Positions 1 through 10,883 of a stretch of DNA of 64,000 bases are shown one piece after another. The notes under the pieces are model-generated. The model worked only from the letters and a program-made list of their open reading frames with translations. It was not told the origin of the DNA and made no database searches. The first letter of the stretch is position 1. The number at the start of each line of letters is the position of its first letter. Source of the stretch: Neoarius graeffei (Eukaryota; Chordata; Actinopteri; Siluriformes; Ariidae). Location: the NCBI RefSeq assembly GCF_027579695.1, contig NC_083587.1:52827021-52891020 (forward strand). The letters run 5' to 3'. A program made the translations under genes and the position numbers.

Positions 1-167
1 TCTTGCAGTTACCAGAGGACTAGCCCCCTACTGTAACCCCAGCTGTATTGAGGTATTTCACTCACGTGACCAAGTCATGTGATGCTGCCATTTTGGACGG
101 CACGGCTCGAATCAGTTTGAATGCGAGGAAGGCGACAAACGAAAAACATAAAAGAAAAAGGAGCGAG

Positions 168-513
168 ATGCAGAAAACACCTTCACTATCCAGTGATGTA
201 GGGCATTTACAGGGCGAGCAGAGGGAGAGGTATTTGCAAAAATTGAGGTTAGCAGGCTTAGAGAACGACGTTTACCTGCTTCCACCAGGATTGTTCACTG
301 ACGTACGGAAGTACACGAAGCCCTCGTCTTTACCTGACTTCGGCCCACAGGATCTGTATACCTATGTCGTTAAAAACCCATCGCCATACACAGGTATTGA
401 TCTGAAAGCGTATAAGAGTTTGGATGCCTACAAATATTTTGTCAGGCTGGGTAACATGCCTACATCAGCGGGTCGTCCCTGGAGCCGGTGGTCGCCATCT
501 GATTACAGCTAAG
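168..513 (+). pseudogene. First exon of a SWIM/YqaJ-type transposon-associated protein, broken
   Basis: The exon starts at an ATG at 168 and ends at a possible splice donor (AAG/GTTTGT, 513/514). The frame contains RYLQKLRLAGLEN, YTYVVKNPSPYT and LKAYKSLDAYKYFV. These match from memory the N-terminal part of a widespread fish protein family that carries a SWIM zinc finger and a YqaJ-like nuclease domain downstream. The stretch after YFV only makes sense after a frameshift (RHLITAK at the exon end), so this copy is broken. A related exon lies at 48432-48707 on the minus strand. Neither the SWIM nor the nuclease part is present. The family name is from memory and unverified; the similarity between the two window copies is seen directly. 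Confidence 0.5.
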
Positions 514-830
514 GTTTGTTCACATTTTCATTTACTTTCGGTCCTCAGGATAAACAAAATGTTATTAAATGTCATTGAAATAACTTCTTAGTCTGTTGAG
601 ACATGGCCCGTTATAAATTTGCTGTTACCAGGCAATGACCAAGAACTGTATTATTAGGGTCGGTGTCTGTGTTGTAGCAGTGTACTAGCAGCTAGCTGTT
701 AGCACTAGCTAATGTCAACAACATCGTAGCTAGTATGTTACTGTAGCAATATTTACGTTCAGTCATTTGGATGACTGTTAAAACCTTTCAGTCTCAAGTT
801 TTTCCTTTACTGGATTTACTAGTTTACTGA

Positions 831-1197
831 GCCATCGCGCGCTCGGCCAAACCGGGAGCCATCGCGCGCTCTCCGGCCAGGCCGGGAGCCATCGCGCGCT
901 CTCCGGCCGAGCCGGGAGCCATCGCGCGCTCTCCGGCCGAGCCGGGAGCCATCGCGCGCTCTCCGGCCGAGCCGGGAGCCATCGCGCGCTCTCCGGCCGA
1001 GCCGGGAGCCATCGCGCGCTCTCCGGCCGAGCCGGGAGCCATCGCGCGCTCTCCGGCCGAGCCGGGAGCCATCGCGCGCTCTCCGGCCGAGCCGGGAGCC
1101 ATCGCGCGCTCTCCGGCCGAGCCGGGAGCCATCGCGCGCTCTCCGGCCGAGCCGGGAGCCATCGCGCGCTCTCCGGCCGAGCCGGGAGCCATCGCGT
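831..1197. repeat. 30-bp GC-rich minisatellite (about 12 units)
   Basis: The unit GCCATCGCGCGCTCTCCGGC plus CGAGCCGGGA repeats every 30 bp and is nearly identical through the array, diverging only in the first two units. The period is a multiple of three, so the minus strand is open throughout (repeating MAPGSAGERA). That open frame is a by-product of the repeat, not a gene. Confidence 0.95.
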
Positions 1198-1528
1198 GCT
1201 AGCTCAGTAAACTAGTAAATCCAGTAAAGGAAAAACTTGAGACTGAAAGGTTTTAACAGTCATCCAAATGACTGAACGTAAATATTGCTACAGTAACATA
1301 CTAGCTACTGTTGTTGACATTAGCTAGCTTGCCGTCCAAAATGGTGGACACCGGGGCGTCACGTGACCCTGTGACGTCAGGTGAAATACCTCAATAGGCG
1401 AGAGGCTGAGGGCTATAGAAGCAGAGATCAGCGCCACCCAATGCGCCTTAAGGGCCTGGTTAGTACTGGGTTGGGAGACTGCCTGGCACGACCAGGTCCT
1501 GGCACGGGAAGGACTTTGACCTTTTTGA

Positions 1529-2181
1529 CATTCCTCCAGCAGAATGATCCAGATCCATGTCTGACTTTTGGACCACCCACTTTTTACAAGCTAATTAACC
1601 CCCCCCCCCCCATCCAAATATGCAGTTTCAACAGAAAATGTGTCATATCACACTTGAATTTTGGTTTCATGTTGTATTTAAAGCCTGGCCAGCTTAAAGT
1701 AAAACTTTCACAGTCCTGATTAGTATAGCTATGGTGTTTCGACAATAGTTTTTAATCAGGAGATATAGAAACGGGGTGGGTCCATCTGTCTATCCTTCCG
1801 TCTCCGGGCCATATCTTTAAAACTACTAAAGACATCTTCATGAAACTTTGTATACATGTCAAGCAACATGTGAACTGGTGCCTTTTGCTATTTTGGATTT
1901 TTTTTTTTTTTCAAATTTTTACTTAAAAAAATAGATTTTAACAGTTTCTAAGAGCAATGTTCGTTTCCGGAGCATATATCCAAAACTATTCATGATACAG
2001 ATTTGAAACTTGGTCTACATGTTAACAAGGTGATATAGATGTGCCTTTTCATACTAAGAAAGTTGAGAAATTTTTATTTTTCCTGTTTCCATGGAAAAAT
2101 TTTCAGACTTAGTCTCTCAGGTTAGTCTTAGGGATAGGTTTTGTTTCCGGAGCAGAACTTGAAAACTATGAGTGGTATGGT
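1529..2181. other. AT-rich spacer with degenerate internal repeats
   Basis: There is no gene here. Phrases such as GTTTCCGGAGCA, AAAACTAT and GTGCCTTTTxATACTAAGAAA recur at about 1960-2160 and again at 2560-2760, after the SINE. This suggests an old low-copy dispersed repeat into which the SINE inserted. Confidence 0.4.
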
Positions 2182-2550
2182 GGGCGGCACGGTGGTGTAG
2201 TGGTTAGCGCTGTCGCCTCACAGCAAGAAGGTCCTGGGTTCGAGCCCCGTGGCCGGCAAGGGCCTTTCTGTGTGGAGTTTGCATGTTCTCCCCGTGTCCG
2301 CGTGGGTTTCCTCCGGGTGCTCCGGTTTCCCCCACAGTCCAAAGACATGCAGGTTAGGTTAACTGGTGACTCTAAATTGACCGTAGGTGTGAATGGTTGT
2401 CTGTGTCTATATGTCAGCCCTGTGATGACCTGGCGACTTGTCCAGGGTGTACCCCGCCTTTCGCCCGTAGTCAGCTGGGATAGGCTCCAGCTTGCCTGCG
2501 ACCCTGTAGAAGGATAAAGCGGCTAGAGATAATGAGATGAGATGAGATGA
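2182..2550 (+). mobile_element. Mermaid-type tRNA-derived SINE, full length
   Basis: The head GGGCGGCACGGTGGTGTAG contains a tRNA A-box-like segment (TGGTGTAGTGG) and a B-box-like GGGTTCGAGCCCC about 45 bp later, as in RNA polymerase III promoters. The body ends in GATAATGAGATGAGATG. The flanking direct repeat AGTGGTATGGT is at 2171-2181 and 2550-2560. The family name Mermaid is from memory of piscine SINE literature. Confidence 0.9.
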
Positions 2551-2560
2551 GTGGTATGGT

Positions 2561-3223
2561 CTTGAAAGTTGGTATATGTGTTGATTAAGTAATGTATATG
2601 TGCCTTTTGATACTAAGAAATGTGAGAAATTTTAATTTTTAGCTGACCTGGACTAAAGGCCTGGTGGATGCCATGGGCTGCTGAGGTCAGTGTAAAGAGG
2701 TCGGGTTGGTTTCCTGCAGCAGAACTTGAAAAATGTGACAAATAATATCTTGAAACTTGGTATATAATTGGTATATAGGGCGGGGGATATAGATGACTCA
2801 GTCTTCTTGTTGTCTTCACAATACATGGTTTTCCCCAAAGCGTTTTAGCGTATCGGGCCCGATACGCTTGCTCTGCCTGCCGAGACGCTTAGTTGCTAGA
2901 TACATAGGAGAGCAAATAACAGATCCATTTACATATTGATTGATATGTGTTAAACAAGCGGTCTTTTTTTCCAATGTTTGTGTTGATTCTGTCAAAGTAA
3001 TATGTCCGCGTGGTATGATGTAAACAAACTGTAATCTGTTGGCCATGTCAAGATCACGTGTTCAAACCGTCCAATAAAAATATCAAAAGAAACCGTCAGA
3101 CATCCTGGAAGTTTCCGATTCATTATAAGCGATCTCATTGGCTGCCGATGTTGTCCCCCACCAGACGGACAAAGCCGACTGATTTTAATCACAAAAGTTT
3201 GACCTAGTCTATTATTCATGAAG
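2561..3223. other. Intergenic spacer, no gene seen
   Basis: AT-rich sequence continuing the degenerate repeat seen before 2160. Around 2840-2880 there is a short near-palindrome (GTATCGGGCCCGATAC). No coding signal was found on either strand. Confidence 0.4.
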
Positions 3224-3235
3224 GTGTTTATAAGT

Positions 3236-3612
3236 GGGCGGCACGGTGGTGTAGTGGTTAGCGCTGTCGCCTCACAGCAAGAAGGTCCTGGGTTCGAGCC
3301 CCGGGGCCGGCGAGGGCCTTTCTGTGTGGAGTTTGCATGTTCTCCCCGTGTCCGCGTGGGTTTCCTCCGGGTGCTCCGGTTTCCCCCACAGTCCAAAGAC
3401 ATGCAGGTTAGGTTAACTGGTGACTCTAAATTGACCGTAGGTGCGAATGTGAGTGTGAATGGTTGTCTGTGTCTATGTGTCAGCCCTGTGATGACCTGGC
3501 GACTCGTCCAGGGTGTACCCCGCCTTTCGCCCGTAGTCAGCTGGGATAGGCTCCAGCTTGCCTGCGACCCTGTAGAAGGATAAAGCGGCTAGAGATAATG
3601 TGATGTGTGTGT
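3236..3612 (+). mobile_element. Mermaid-type SINE, full length
   Basis: Same structure as the 2182 copy. A 12-bp direct repeat GTGTTTATAAGT flanks it (3224-3235 and 3613-3624). The tail has drifted to a short GT run. Confidence 0.9.
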
Positions 3613-3624
3613 GTGTTTATAAGT

Positions 3625-4184
3625 ACATAATCTTTCTGCAAACTTAAATGTATGAATTAAGTTTTCTTTTCCTTTAAATATGTTTTAATCTTAATCTAGT
3701 CCATTTAATAAAGTGCCAAAATTTAAACTTTATAATATGCAGTTGCCTTACTTTTCTTTTCAGTGCATCTTAGTGATACATATATTATAGTAACTGCATC
3801 AGAAACATTCAAAATCATTACAGTTATAGTAATACAGCAACTTATTTTAAGGTGGCAGTTCTTAGGTTCAGATCCCTTTGTGATCAACAGGAGGTCACGA
3901 TGATCGATTCTCTTCACTAAGATGGAGCAAACCACTGTTCATATTTTCATGCACATTTTTGTTACAACACTACATGATCATAGATAATTAAGGGATCCCC
4001 GTAGATTTTCAATCATATACCCAAGTAATCTATAACATCACAGTTTAACTTGCATGTTGAACTTTAAGGTGAAATTTAAAATGTGTATACATTAATACTA
4101 TTTAGGTCAGAAATCATTGAAACACTAGTAAAATCTATCCTGTAATCACGTATCTAAAACCTCTCAGAGACCCTGAAAATGCAC
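3625..4184. other. Unique AT-rich spacer
   Basis: Nothing recognisable. Only short open frames without family resemblance. Confidence 0.4.
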
Positions 4185-4194
4185 CTGAGAGCAT

Positions 4195-4565
4195 CTCATA
4201 TCATCTGTAGCTGCTTTATCCTGTTCTACAGGGTCGCAGGCAAGCTGGAGCCTATCCCAGCTGACTACGGGCGAAAGGCGGGGTACACCCTGGACAAGTC
4301 GCCAGGTCATCACAGGGCTGACACATAGACACAGACAACCATTCACACTCACATTCACACCTACGGTCAATTTAGAGTCACCAGTTAACCTAACCTGCAT
4401 GTCTTTGGACTGTGGGGGAAACCGGAGCACCCGGAGGAAACCCACGCGGACACGGGGAGAACATGCAAACTCCGCACAGAAAGGCCCTCGCCGGCCACGG
4501 GGCTCGAACCTAGATCCTCTTGCTGTGAGGCGACAGCGCTAACCACTACACCACTGTGCCGCCCT
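4195..4565 (-). mobile_element. Mermaid-type SINE, full length
   Basis: Minus-strand copy flanked by the 10-bp direct repeat CTGAGAGCAT (4185-4194 and 4566-4575). Confidence 0.9.
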
Positions 4566-4874
4566 CTGAGAGCATCCATTTTCCAAAAATATTCCCGGGG
4601 AGCATGCCCCCGGACGCCCCTAGTTTCGCTTCGCGCTGTTGGTGATCAATTGTCTGTGTATTATCATGCCAGAATTTAGGGCTTTAATTTTTTTCTGGGG
4701 AAAACACTGCAATAGTAGGCTTTGTTCTTACCATGTTCGTGTTCAGAACTTGCCAAGCTGCAGTGTATGCAACGCCTCCATACAACCTCTAGGGCTTTAA
4801 GATTCTCTAGAATTACATCATATTCTTTGACAAATATTATATACAAACATTGTCTGTGAAATTTTGAAAGCATA

Positions 4875-4875
4875 A

Positions 4876-4904
<29 letters not shown>
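4875..4904. repeat. (AAT)n microsatellite
   Basis: About ten uninterrupted AAT units in a spacer (4576-5280) where no gene was seen. Confidence 0.9.
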
Positions 4905-4908
<4 letters not shown>

Positions 4909-5281
4909 TTCCACCTCCTCCCTTCAGCCTTCCCTCCAAAACCACTCCTCCAGAACACATGAATGCACACTGCCTGATTACTGCTGGAGGATGAGTTCAC
5001 CAGAGAGAGCCTTGAGGGGAGAATCGTAGTACGTCGTCGTAGCCAACTACCACGTTTCATTTCACATGTAAGAAAATCATCTATTAAAATCAATGAATGT
5101 AAACAATGAAAATGGATATTGGTACTACTCCCAGCTGTTGGCTAGCTCGTTAGCTTTAGCAATATATGTCTGCCGAGTCTTGTGGAAGACTCTGGTCACG
5201 CGTAATGAGTACACACAGATAGGCAGGTAGGTCATCTAATCTTTTCATTCAGACTGAATGAAATGATCAGATGGGCCTTTA

Positions 5282-5450
5282 AGGGCAGCATAGTGGTGGC
5301 AGCACTGTCGTCTCACAGCAAGAAGGCGCAGCCGACGGGGGCCTTTCTGTGTGGAGTTTGCATGCTCTCCTCATGTCTGCGTGGGTTTCCTCTGGGTGCT
5401 CTGGAATCTCTCTGGGTTCCCCCAAAGATCAAAAGACACACAGATTAGGT
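5282..5450 (+). mobile_element. Old, 3'-incomplete Mermaid-type SINE
   Basis: A diverged copy with GGCAGCATAGTGGTGGCAGC at the head, the GGGCCTTTCTGTGTGGAGTT core and the GGTGCTCTGG segment. It stops near AGACACACAGATTAGG. The many substitutions and small gaps mark it as older than the other copies. Confidence 0.7.
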
Positions 5451-5927
5451 AAAAATACCCAGCCACTGGGGTTGCAAAAGCCAGTGCATACTTTGTGCTG
5501 GACAGACTGGGGAGGGTTGCGTCAGGAAAAGAATCCAGTGTAAAACCAATGCCAAATCAAATATGCAGAACACATCTACTGCAGCGACCCTTAGGCCCTG
5601 TCCACACGGCAACGGATTCAGGTGAATCCGATAAAATTGTTTATCGTTTCGGCCTGGCGTCCACACTGCACCGGCGTTTTGGGTGCCCCAAAACGAAATC
5701 TTTTGAGAACGGGTTCCAGAGTGGAAAGATCTGGCAACGGCGCCATTGCGAAGTCGTCTGGATGAGTAGAACGGATTTGTTTACGATGACGTCACAACCA
5801 CATGTGCTTCACGCCGGGTAGAAGTGTAACGAACTCGATGCGAGTTGTCAACAAATCCTATAACTTGGTTCATGAAACGCGCTTACAAAATATTTTCACT
5901 GTGAATATTTATTGTGTAATGGTGCAA

Positions 5928-5931
<4 letters not shown>

Positions 5932-5971
<40 letters not shown>
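5932..5971. repeat. (GA)n microsatellite
   Basis: About 20 uninterrupted GA units inside the 5594-6608 element. Confidence 0.95.
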
Positions 5972-5974
<3 letters not shown>

Positions 5975-6211
5975 CCCTTACGGCAGAGTCAATCCCGCCA
6001 GCAAAAAGAGGGGAAAAAAAGGAGCGATCTCACCTCTTCAGATGTTGGTTTAAGTCCTACAATACATTCCTCAAAAAGGGCATAGAAGAACAAATTAATC
6101 CATCAACATGGCGCATTCAATTTATTCCGGACCATTAAAGACGCCGCCTTCCGCGTAGAATCATACGTCATCCTTGCCGCCATATTGGATGGGTCAAAGC
6201 GGAGAATAAAG

Positions 6212-6291
6212 ATGCCTCATTCATGTGCTGCGTTTAACTGTACCAACAGGTTTGCCATCCAAACGAGATCACATGGGATTACCTTTCACAG
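6212..6291 (+). pseudogene. THAP zinc-finger first exon (fragment)
   Basis: The exon starts at ATG 6212 and ends at a consensus donor (CAG/GTGAGA, 6291/6292). It encodes MPHSCAAFNC followed by a segment ending GITFHR. The C-x4-C spacing followed by an aromatic-basic FHR-type motif is the first half of a THAP (C2CH) DNA-binding domain. The second half (W, C, H and the AVPTIF box) would be on a later exon and is absent. THAP domains head the transposases of P-type and Kolobok elements and several host proteins. Here the exon sits inside a TIR element, so it is read as a transposon remnant, not a host gene. Confidence 0.55.
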
Positions 6292-6731
6292 GTGAGACTG
6301 GAAAAATACTTTTCATTGTATTTGGTCATTATAACGTAATTTTACGAACAGATTTTTCTGACTTTGTGGCTAATATGAAGTCTTCTCGCATAATAGTTTA
6401 TGCGCATGCGTCCTTACTTCTTCTATTGTTCTGGTGTCTCCGAAGGGACCGTCTTACAGCGCCCCTAGAGGTGTGGCATGTGTATTGCATCGTTTTCAGC
6501 AAGCGTTGCGTTGCCATATGTACCTGATATTTTACTGATCCGTTGCCCATGTGGACGCGATTTTTTTTTTTAATAACATCTCGTTGCTGTTGTCGTGTGG
6601 ATGTAGCCTTAATGGGAGCAGCTGAAATATAATAAAAGTACTTAAACACTGCTCGTAGAGCAAAAACTGCCTGTGCTCTCCCAGTGGGAATAGTATATTC
6701 TCTTTCCCCTGTCAATCATGGCTGTCTGTTA

Positions 6732-7250
6732 CCCCTTTTCCACCAAATCAGTTCCAGGGCTGGTTCGGAGCCAGTGCTGGTGCTGGTTCACAACTCGTTC
6801 AACTTGCGAGCCAGCTGAGAACCAGTTTGCTTTTCCATAGCTCGCGGTGCTAAGGGAAGCCACGTCATTACGTCGCTGTATACGTCAGTTACGTTGCTAC
6901 ATTTGCAGAAACCTTGGCGCGAATATCGAAGCAAAAACAACACGGAAGAAGCAGCAGCAGCAACAACAACAAGAATAATAATGGATGACTTCGCGTTTGT
7001 ACAGCTGCTGCCTCTCGTCGCTTAAAAATGGCGATCTTTCGCGGTCTTGTTATTGTTGTTGGTCTTAACAACTCCGCCCCCCCGCTGACATAAGCGGTTC
7101 TTTCCTCTGGCCCAGCAGAGAGTTGGTGCTAGCCTGGAACTGGTTTTTCTGGCCCCAGAGCCAGTTCTTTGTCAGTGGAAACAGAAAACCCGGTTCCAAA
7201 CTAAGCACTGGCCCCGAACCAGCCCTGGAACTGCTTTGGTGGAAAAGGGG
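6732..7250. mobile_element. MITE with long terminal inverted repeats
   Basis: The left arm CCCCTTTTCCACCAAATCAG and the complement of the right end (CCCCTTTTCCACCAAAGCAG) match closely, and similarity continues through GTTCCAGGGCTGGTTCGG and beyond. The arms are over 60 bp. No coding remnant was identified with certainty, although a short frame MDDFAFVQLLPLVA starts at 6981. The target duplication is not clear. Confidence 0.75.
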
Positions 7251-7639
7251 CATGTGAGCTCATTTACTGTATGTGGAAGAGGGCAGATAACGCTTTTCTC
7301 TGAGTGTGTCCCGCTGCCCTGTGATGCAGTATGAATAACAGTTTGAAATGAAAAGAAACAATTTAAGCATAAGCCCAGAGTATTACATGTTAGCAGCTAC
7401 GAGAACTTAAGAAATGAAACAGACCAACATAGCAATATGGTAAATTTACGCTAATGTTATTATTTCAGCCAGCGCAATTTAACCTACAAAAATCTATAAA
7501 AGCAAATAAGGTTCGATCTAAATCAATTTAAAATGTTGTCACAGGTGGTTAATTAACCAATAAAAACACTTTAATAGTGACAATATAGTGGTATGTGTGC
7601 ACACACGTGCGCATGTTAAAAACTATTAAATATAGCGGA
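7251..7639. other. Spacer, no gene seen
   Basis: AT-rich sequence without recognisable repeats or coding signal. Confidence 0.35.
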
Positions 7640-7967
7640 TTATTATACATATAGAACACTTTCTCGATGGAATAAAAACATGTTCTATTCCCTTCTAGCA
7701 AGTTTTTATTCATTTGGTTTGATAGCATGCAATATCAACGTATTGGCTAACTTTTTTTGAGCACTCGCCACATGTATCATGTACATGACTTAATTGGAGG
7801 GTGGGTGTGGGGGGGGGGGTCGTCATTTTGACAATTGTTCATAAAGTATTCTTAAGTTCTAGATAATAACTAAATGAGTATTAGAACAAACAAATAGCTC
7901 CATAAGTTCCCTGGTGGTTTTTTTGGACATTTTTGTAGATAAACCACCCCTGTGCTACAGTATATAC

Positions 7968-9306
7968 CAGGGCTTTGAACCGGTTCAAGGAACGAAAACA
8001 AAAACCGGGAACTTTTTCTATTTCACATGGAACAGAAACGAAACCAGAAACTTTATTATTTTTTATGTTCCGGAACAGAAACGCTTATTAAAAATAACGG
8101 TAACCGGTTAATACCGGTTTTTATTTCGTTCCTCAAAGTTTCCGTAGCCTACAAATAAAAAAGCCATTCTTCTCCTGCGCAAGTTTCTATGACCCGCTGG
8201 GGTTCACTTCCTGTGTGACGTTCGCTGACTGAATGGAGAGAGCGGGAAGGTGGACTACTATCACGTCTCCATGTGATAAGTGCATTACTGAGTGTCTGAG
8301 CAAAGAAGAGCCTGAACGATGCAACCTCCCTATTGGCTGTTTGTAAAAATGTATCAGTTGTTGCCCTTCCCACGGGAATCATCGCGGGCTCGAGAGACGA
8401 GACCTGACAAGTTAGTTCGTTGGTAGCAGAACAAAATGTCTGGACACAAATCGGGTTTTCAGAAAAGGAAAGAAAATAAACGGAGGGTTGAAAATACAAA
8501 AAAGGAGGCAGAAAATGCAAAACGAGTTTTAAGGTAGGACAAATGGTTACTTTTCTGAGGCAGCCCGCTGTGGCTGCAGGCTTTCAGTTGCGTCATTGAA
8601 TGGTTACTTTTCTGAGGCAGCCCGCCGTGGCTGCCTGCAGGCTTATTTATTATAGCCCATTTAGTTAAAATAGTTGATATAAAGTGTTTATAGTTATGTG
8701 ATGGTTGTCCTGATTTAGACTGGTGTTTTTTTTGGGGGGGGGCAGTTGCGCGATGTTGCACCCGGGTCCAGATTAGGGCAGAACCGGCCCTGGCTACATT
8801 TCAGGTGTAGTTTGTTTTATGTATGTATGTACTTGCATAGATGTGTACTTGGTCTTCCAATATGGCGCCTAACAAAATCTCGCGGCGCGGTGACGTCATA
8901 CGGTAGCCCTCTATAGGGCCTGACTAGCCTTTGGTAACACACTAAACGAATTATCTTTCATTTTTGGCACTTTTTCTGTTTGTGTAGATGGGAAGACATA
9001 CTGAGAATCCAAATCGCCAACATTTGAAATAATAATTGTTTTGAATTATTTCTTGTCTTATTTAATGAAGGTTGTAATAGAATTAGCCTACATTTGGCTT
9101 AAGCCAGATGAGACAGAGACATAACTTTAAAGCCATTTGTTAAACAGCTGACAGGGAACGTAATTAACCGTTCCGGGAACGAAATTTTTTTGTTCTAACC
9201 GGTTCGGGAACGTCTATCTAATGGTGGAACCCAAAACCGGAAACGTTAAAATTCCGTTTCTGTTCGGAACGAACCAATAGGAAAAAAATTCTGGTTCAAA
9301 GCCCTG
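7968..9306 (+). mobile_element. Non-autonomous hAT element with 8-bp target duplication
   Basis: The inverted ends are CAGGGCTTTGAACCGGTTC at 7968 and its near-complement ending at 9306. They are flanked by the exact 8-bp duplication GTATATAC (7960-7967 and 9307-9314), the hAT hallmark. A second, shorter copy of the same family is at 20073-20906 in the opposite orientation. Confidence 0.92.
8436..8533 (+). pseudogene. First exon of a hAT transposase (ZMYM/TTF-type), remnant
   Basis: The exon starts at ATG 8436 and ends at a donor-like AAG/GTAGGA (8533/8534). It encodes a lysine/arginine-rich N-terminus, MSGHKSGFQKRKENKRR, like the start of hAT transposases whose next exons carry a TTF/ZMYM-type zinc finger and the hAT dimerisation domain. 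Those later parts are absent. The shorter sister copy at 20073-20906 lacks even this exon. Confidence 0.5.
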
Positions 9307-9314
9307 GTATATAC

Positions 9315-10082
9315 ACAAACTAGAAAATTTCTGGATCCACCAGTAAGTCCATTTAAAAAGCTCTCTGATGCATGGATTCTGTATATTTCAAATGTCATTT
9401 GATAGCACTGTGCTCATTCTTAATCATTTTTTTAATTACTCAAATAAATTAACTAATAAAAACTGCTCAGGTATCGTCTCCAATACTTGTTTTACACATC
9501 TTGACTTTTTTCATTCGATAAGAATGCATTTCCATTCATAATTTTGTTATTTCTCTCATCATTTTCTGTGTTGGCAGGACTGGCACACTGACCTTGGATG
9601 CTGAAAATCTTCAGGACAGGGGTCCCAGATGGGATGGGTTGGGATGGGATGATTGATTGATAGAGGGGGGTCGACTCCGCTGAACTCATGCTTAAATCGT
9701 GACTTACATACCTAATAACCTATATGTACCTCGCACATAATAGTTGGGGCCCCAAAAAAGGATATCTGGCCAGTGCAAGTATAGAATTTCTATGTAATTT
9801 GGTCTAATAAAAATGATCTCTCCCCACAAGCGGCCCCAGCCGAATGCGTCCGAAGTTGACACTGATCGATTCCTGTAATTTACAGTTTCGTTTTCATTTT
9901 GCAATGGCGGCCCCTGACATGCGCGAGGAAGCAGTTTTTGTTTAATATTTCTTGGCTATTACATGAATACTAGGTAGGAACCCATCATTTTGACCACCCT
10001 CGCCGAGAAAGGTGAGTCTAGGGCGATCTTTACTCGCCATTAGATTTCACAACTCGCATTTGGCGAGTGGTTAAACTCCACG
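9315..10082. other. Part of the insertion splitting the 7640-10438 element
   Basis: No gene seen. The sequence just inside each side of the 2.3-kb interruption is inverted and similar (AGCACTCGCCACATG near 7760; complement of CATTTGGCGAGTGG near 10060). So the interruption may itself be a TIR element that was later hit by the hAT. Confidence 0.35.
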
Positions 10083-10443
10083 CTGCAATATTGTTAGCAT
10101 ATTGCTTATCCTGCATGTATTATGTCACTCTACACAATGGAGAATGAGCGTTGAATATGGTTTACGATATTGCATGGCTGTCAAGACAATATGATGTCAC
10201 ACGTCAGAAACGTAAAACTTCCACGCTAGCGAGCGACTGTGACAATTTGTCAGTAAACATGGCCGCCAGGTTTTGAGAGAATTTTGAAAGAGAAAGACGC
10301 GTTCAACACGTTAAAGGAATGTGCGTGTATAATAAACAAAAAGGCTTTTTGTGGTATATCAGATACATTCCATCCAGCTACTCATCTTCGACTTGTTCAA
10401 TGTCATGCTAGCTGAATGGAGTATATCTGATATACCACGAAAC

Positions 10444-10881
10444 AAAGTCAGACAATATTATTTAGTTATCGACATGTCTATTACATGCGCTCATGTTTTG
10501 TGGTCGTCCTTCTCCTGGCCTTCAGACCTACACGAGATGAGCATTACTCTATTAATCCAATCTATGGCTCGTGAGACTTCATGAGATAAACCCCCATACC
10601 ACAGCTGGACACAGATCCACTTACTCAGTGTGTGAATCATATTTCTAGTGAACTGAACCCACCCTGAGGACAGATCAGGGACCTGGCTGCAGTTCTGGGT
10701 TGCAAATGTGGATCAGTGTTTTCACACAACCACAGTTTTAGTATGAAACAGAGCAGTGAAAGAAGAAAGGAAAAAAATAAGTGTTGTCAAAGTAAGCGTT
10801 AAATTGAACACCGTTTAACCACAATGCATTTCACCTTATAAATTGTGATATGACTGTTCCTTTTTGTTTGTTCATTTGTAT
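10444..10881. other. Spacer, no gene seen
   Basis: Unremarkable AT-rich sequence upstream of the Tc1 element. Confidence 0.35.
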
Positions 10882-10883
10882 TA

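Larger units (their letters stand above)
48..1394. mobile_element. Non-autonomous TIR element with one coding exon and palindromic core
   Basis: The outer ends are inverted: TTGAGGTATTTCAC at 48 and GTGAAATACCTCAA ending at 1394. The similarity continues inward for about 60 bp (the CATTTTGGACGGCA block). The flanks are TA on both sides (46-47, 1395-1396). A second, inner inverted pair (about 700-833 and 1201-1330) brackets a GC-rich minisatellite. The left end carries a SWIM/YqaJ-type first exon. No transposase is visible and the superfamily is not assigned. A TA duplication is too short to be conclusive. Confidence 0.7.
1..1528 (+). mobile_element. tRNA/5S-chimeric SINE copy, split by a TIR element
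   Basis: Positions 1-47 and 1395-1528 are two parts of one SINE, recognised by alignment with the uninterrupted copy at 56078-56427. The right part contains the 5S rRNA-like block near 1455-1500 (GGCCTGGTTAGTACTGGG type). The window starts inside the element, so the tRNA-like head is missing. The element at 48-1394 was inserted between the two parts. Confidence 0.75.
5594..6608. mobile_element. Non-autonomous TIR element flanked by TTA, carrying a THAP exon
   Basis: The left end GGCCCTGTCCACACGGCAAC and the right end (complement reads GGCTACATCCACACGACAAC) are imperfect inverted repeats. TTA flanks both sides (5591-5593, 6609-6611). A 3-bp TTA fits PIF/Harbinger; TTAA-type (Kolobok) insertion is the alternative, since the right flank reads TTAA but the left reads TTAG. 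The interior holds a GA microsatellite and a THAP-like exon. Confidence 0.65.
7640..10438 (+). mobile_element. Hairpin-ended KIAA1958-like element, copy 1 (split by insertions)
   Basis: The left part, about 7640-7745 (GAACACTTTCTCGATGGAAT, TTCTATTCCCTTCTAGC), and the right part, about 10083-10438, align with the continuous copy at 14107-14609. The right part ends in a hairpin at 10351-10438 whose stems are GTGGTATATCAGATACATTC and its complement. About 2.3 kb of inserted DNA, including the hAT at 7968-9306, separates the halves. The coding exon is damaged: only an ATGGCCGCCAGG start and a KEKDAFN-like piece remain near 10258-10310. Confidence 0.6.

Noticed and set aside
824-1192. 122-residue minus-strand frame of repeating MAPGSAGERA
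   Set aside because: It is the translation of a 30-bp minisatellite whose period is a multiple of three. No start context, splice sites or family resemblance.
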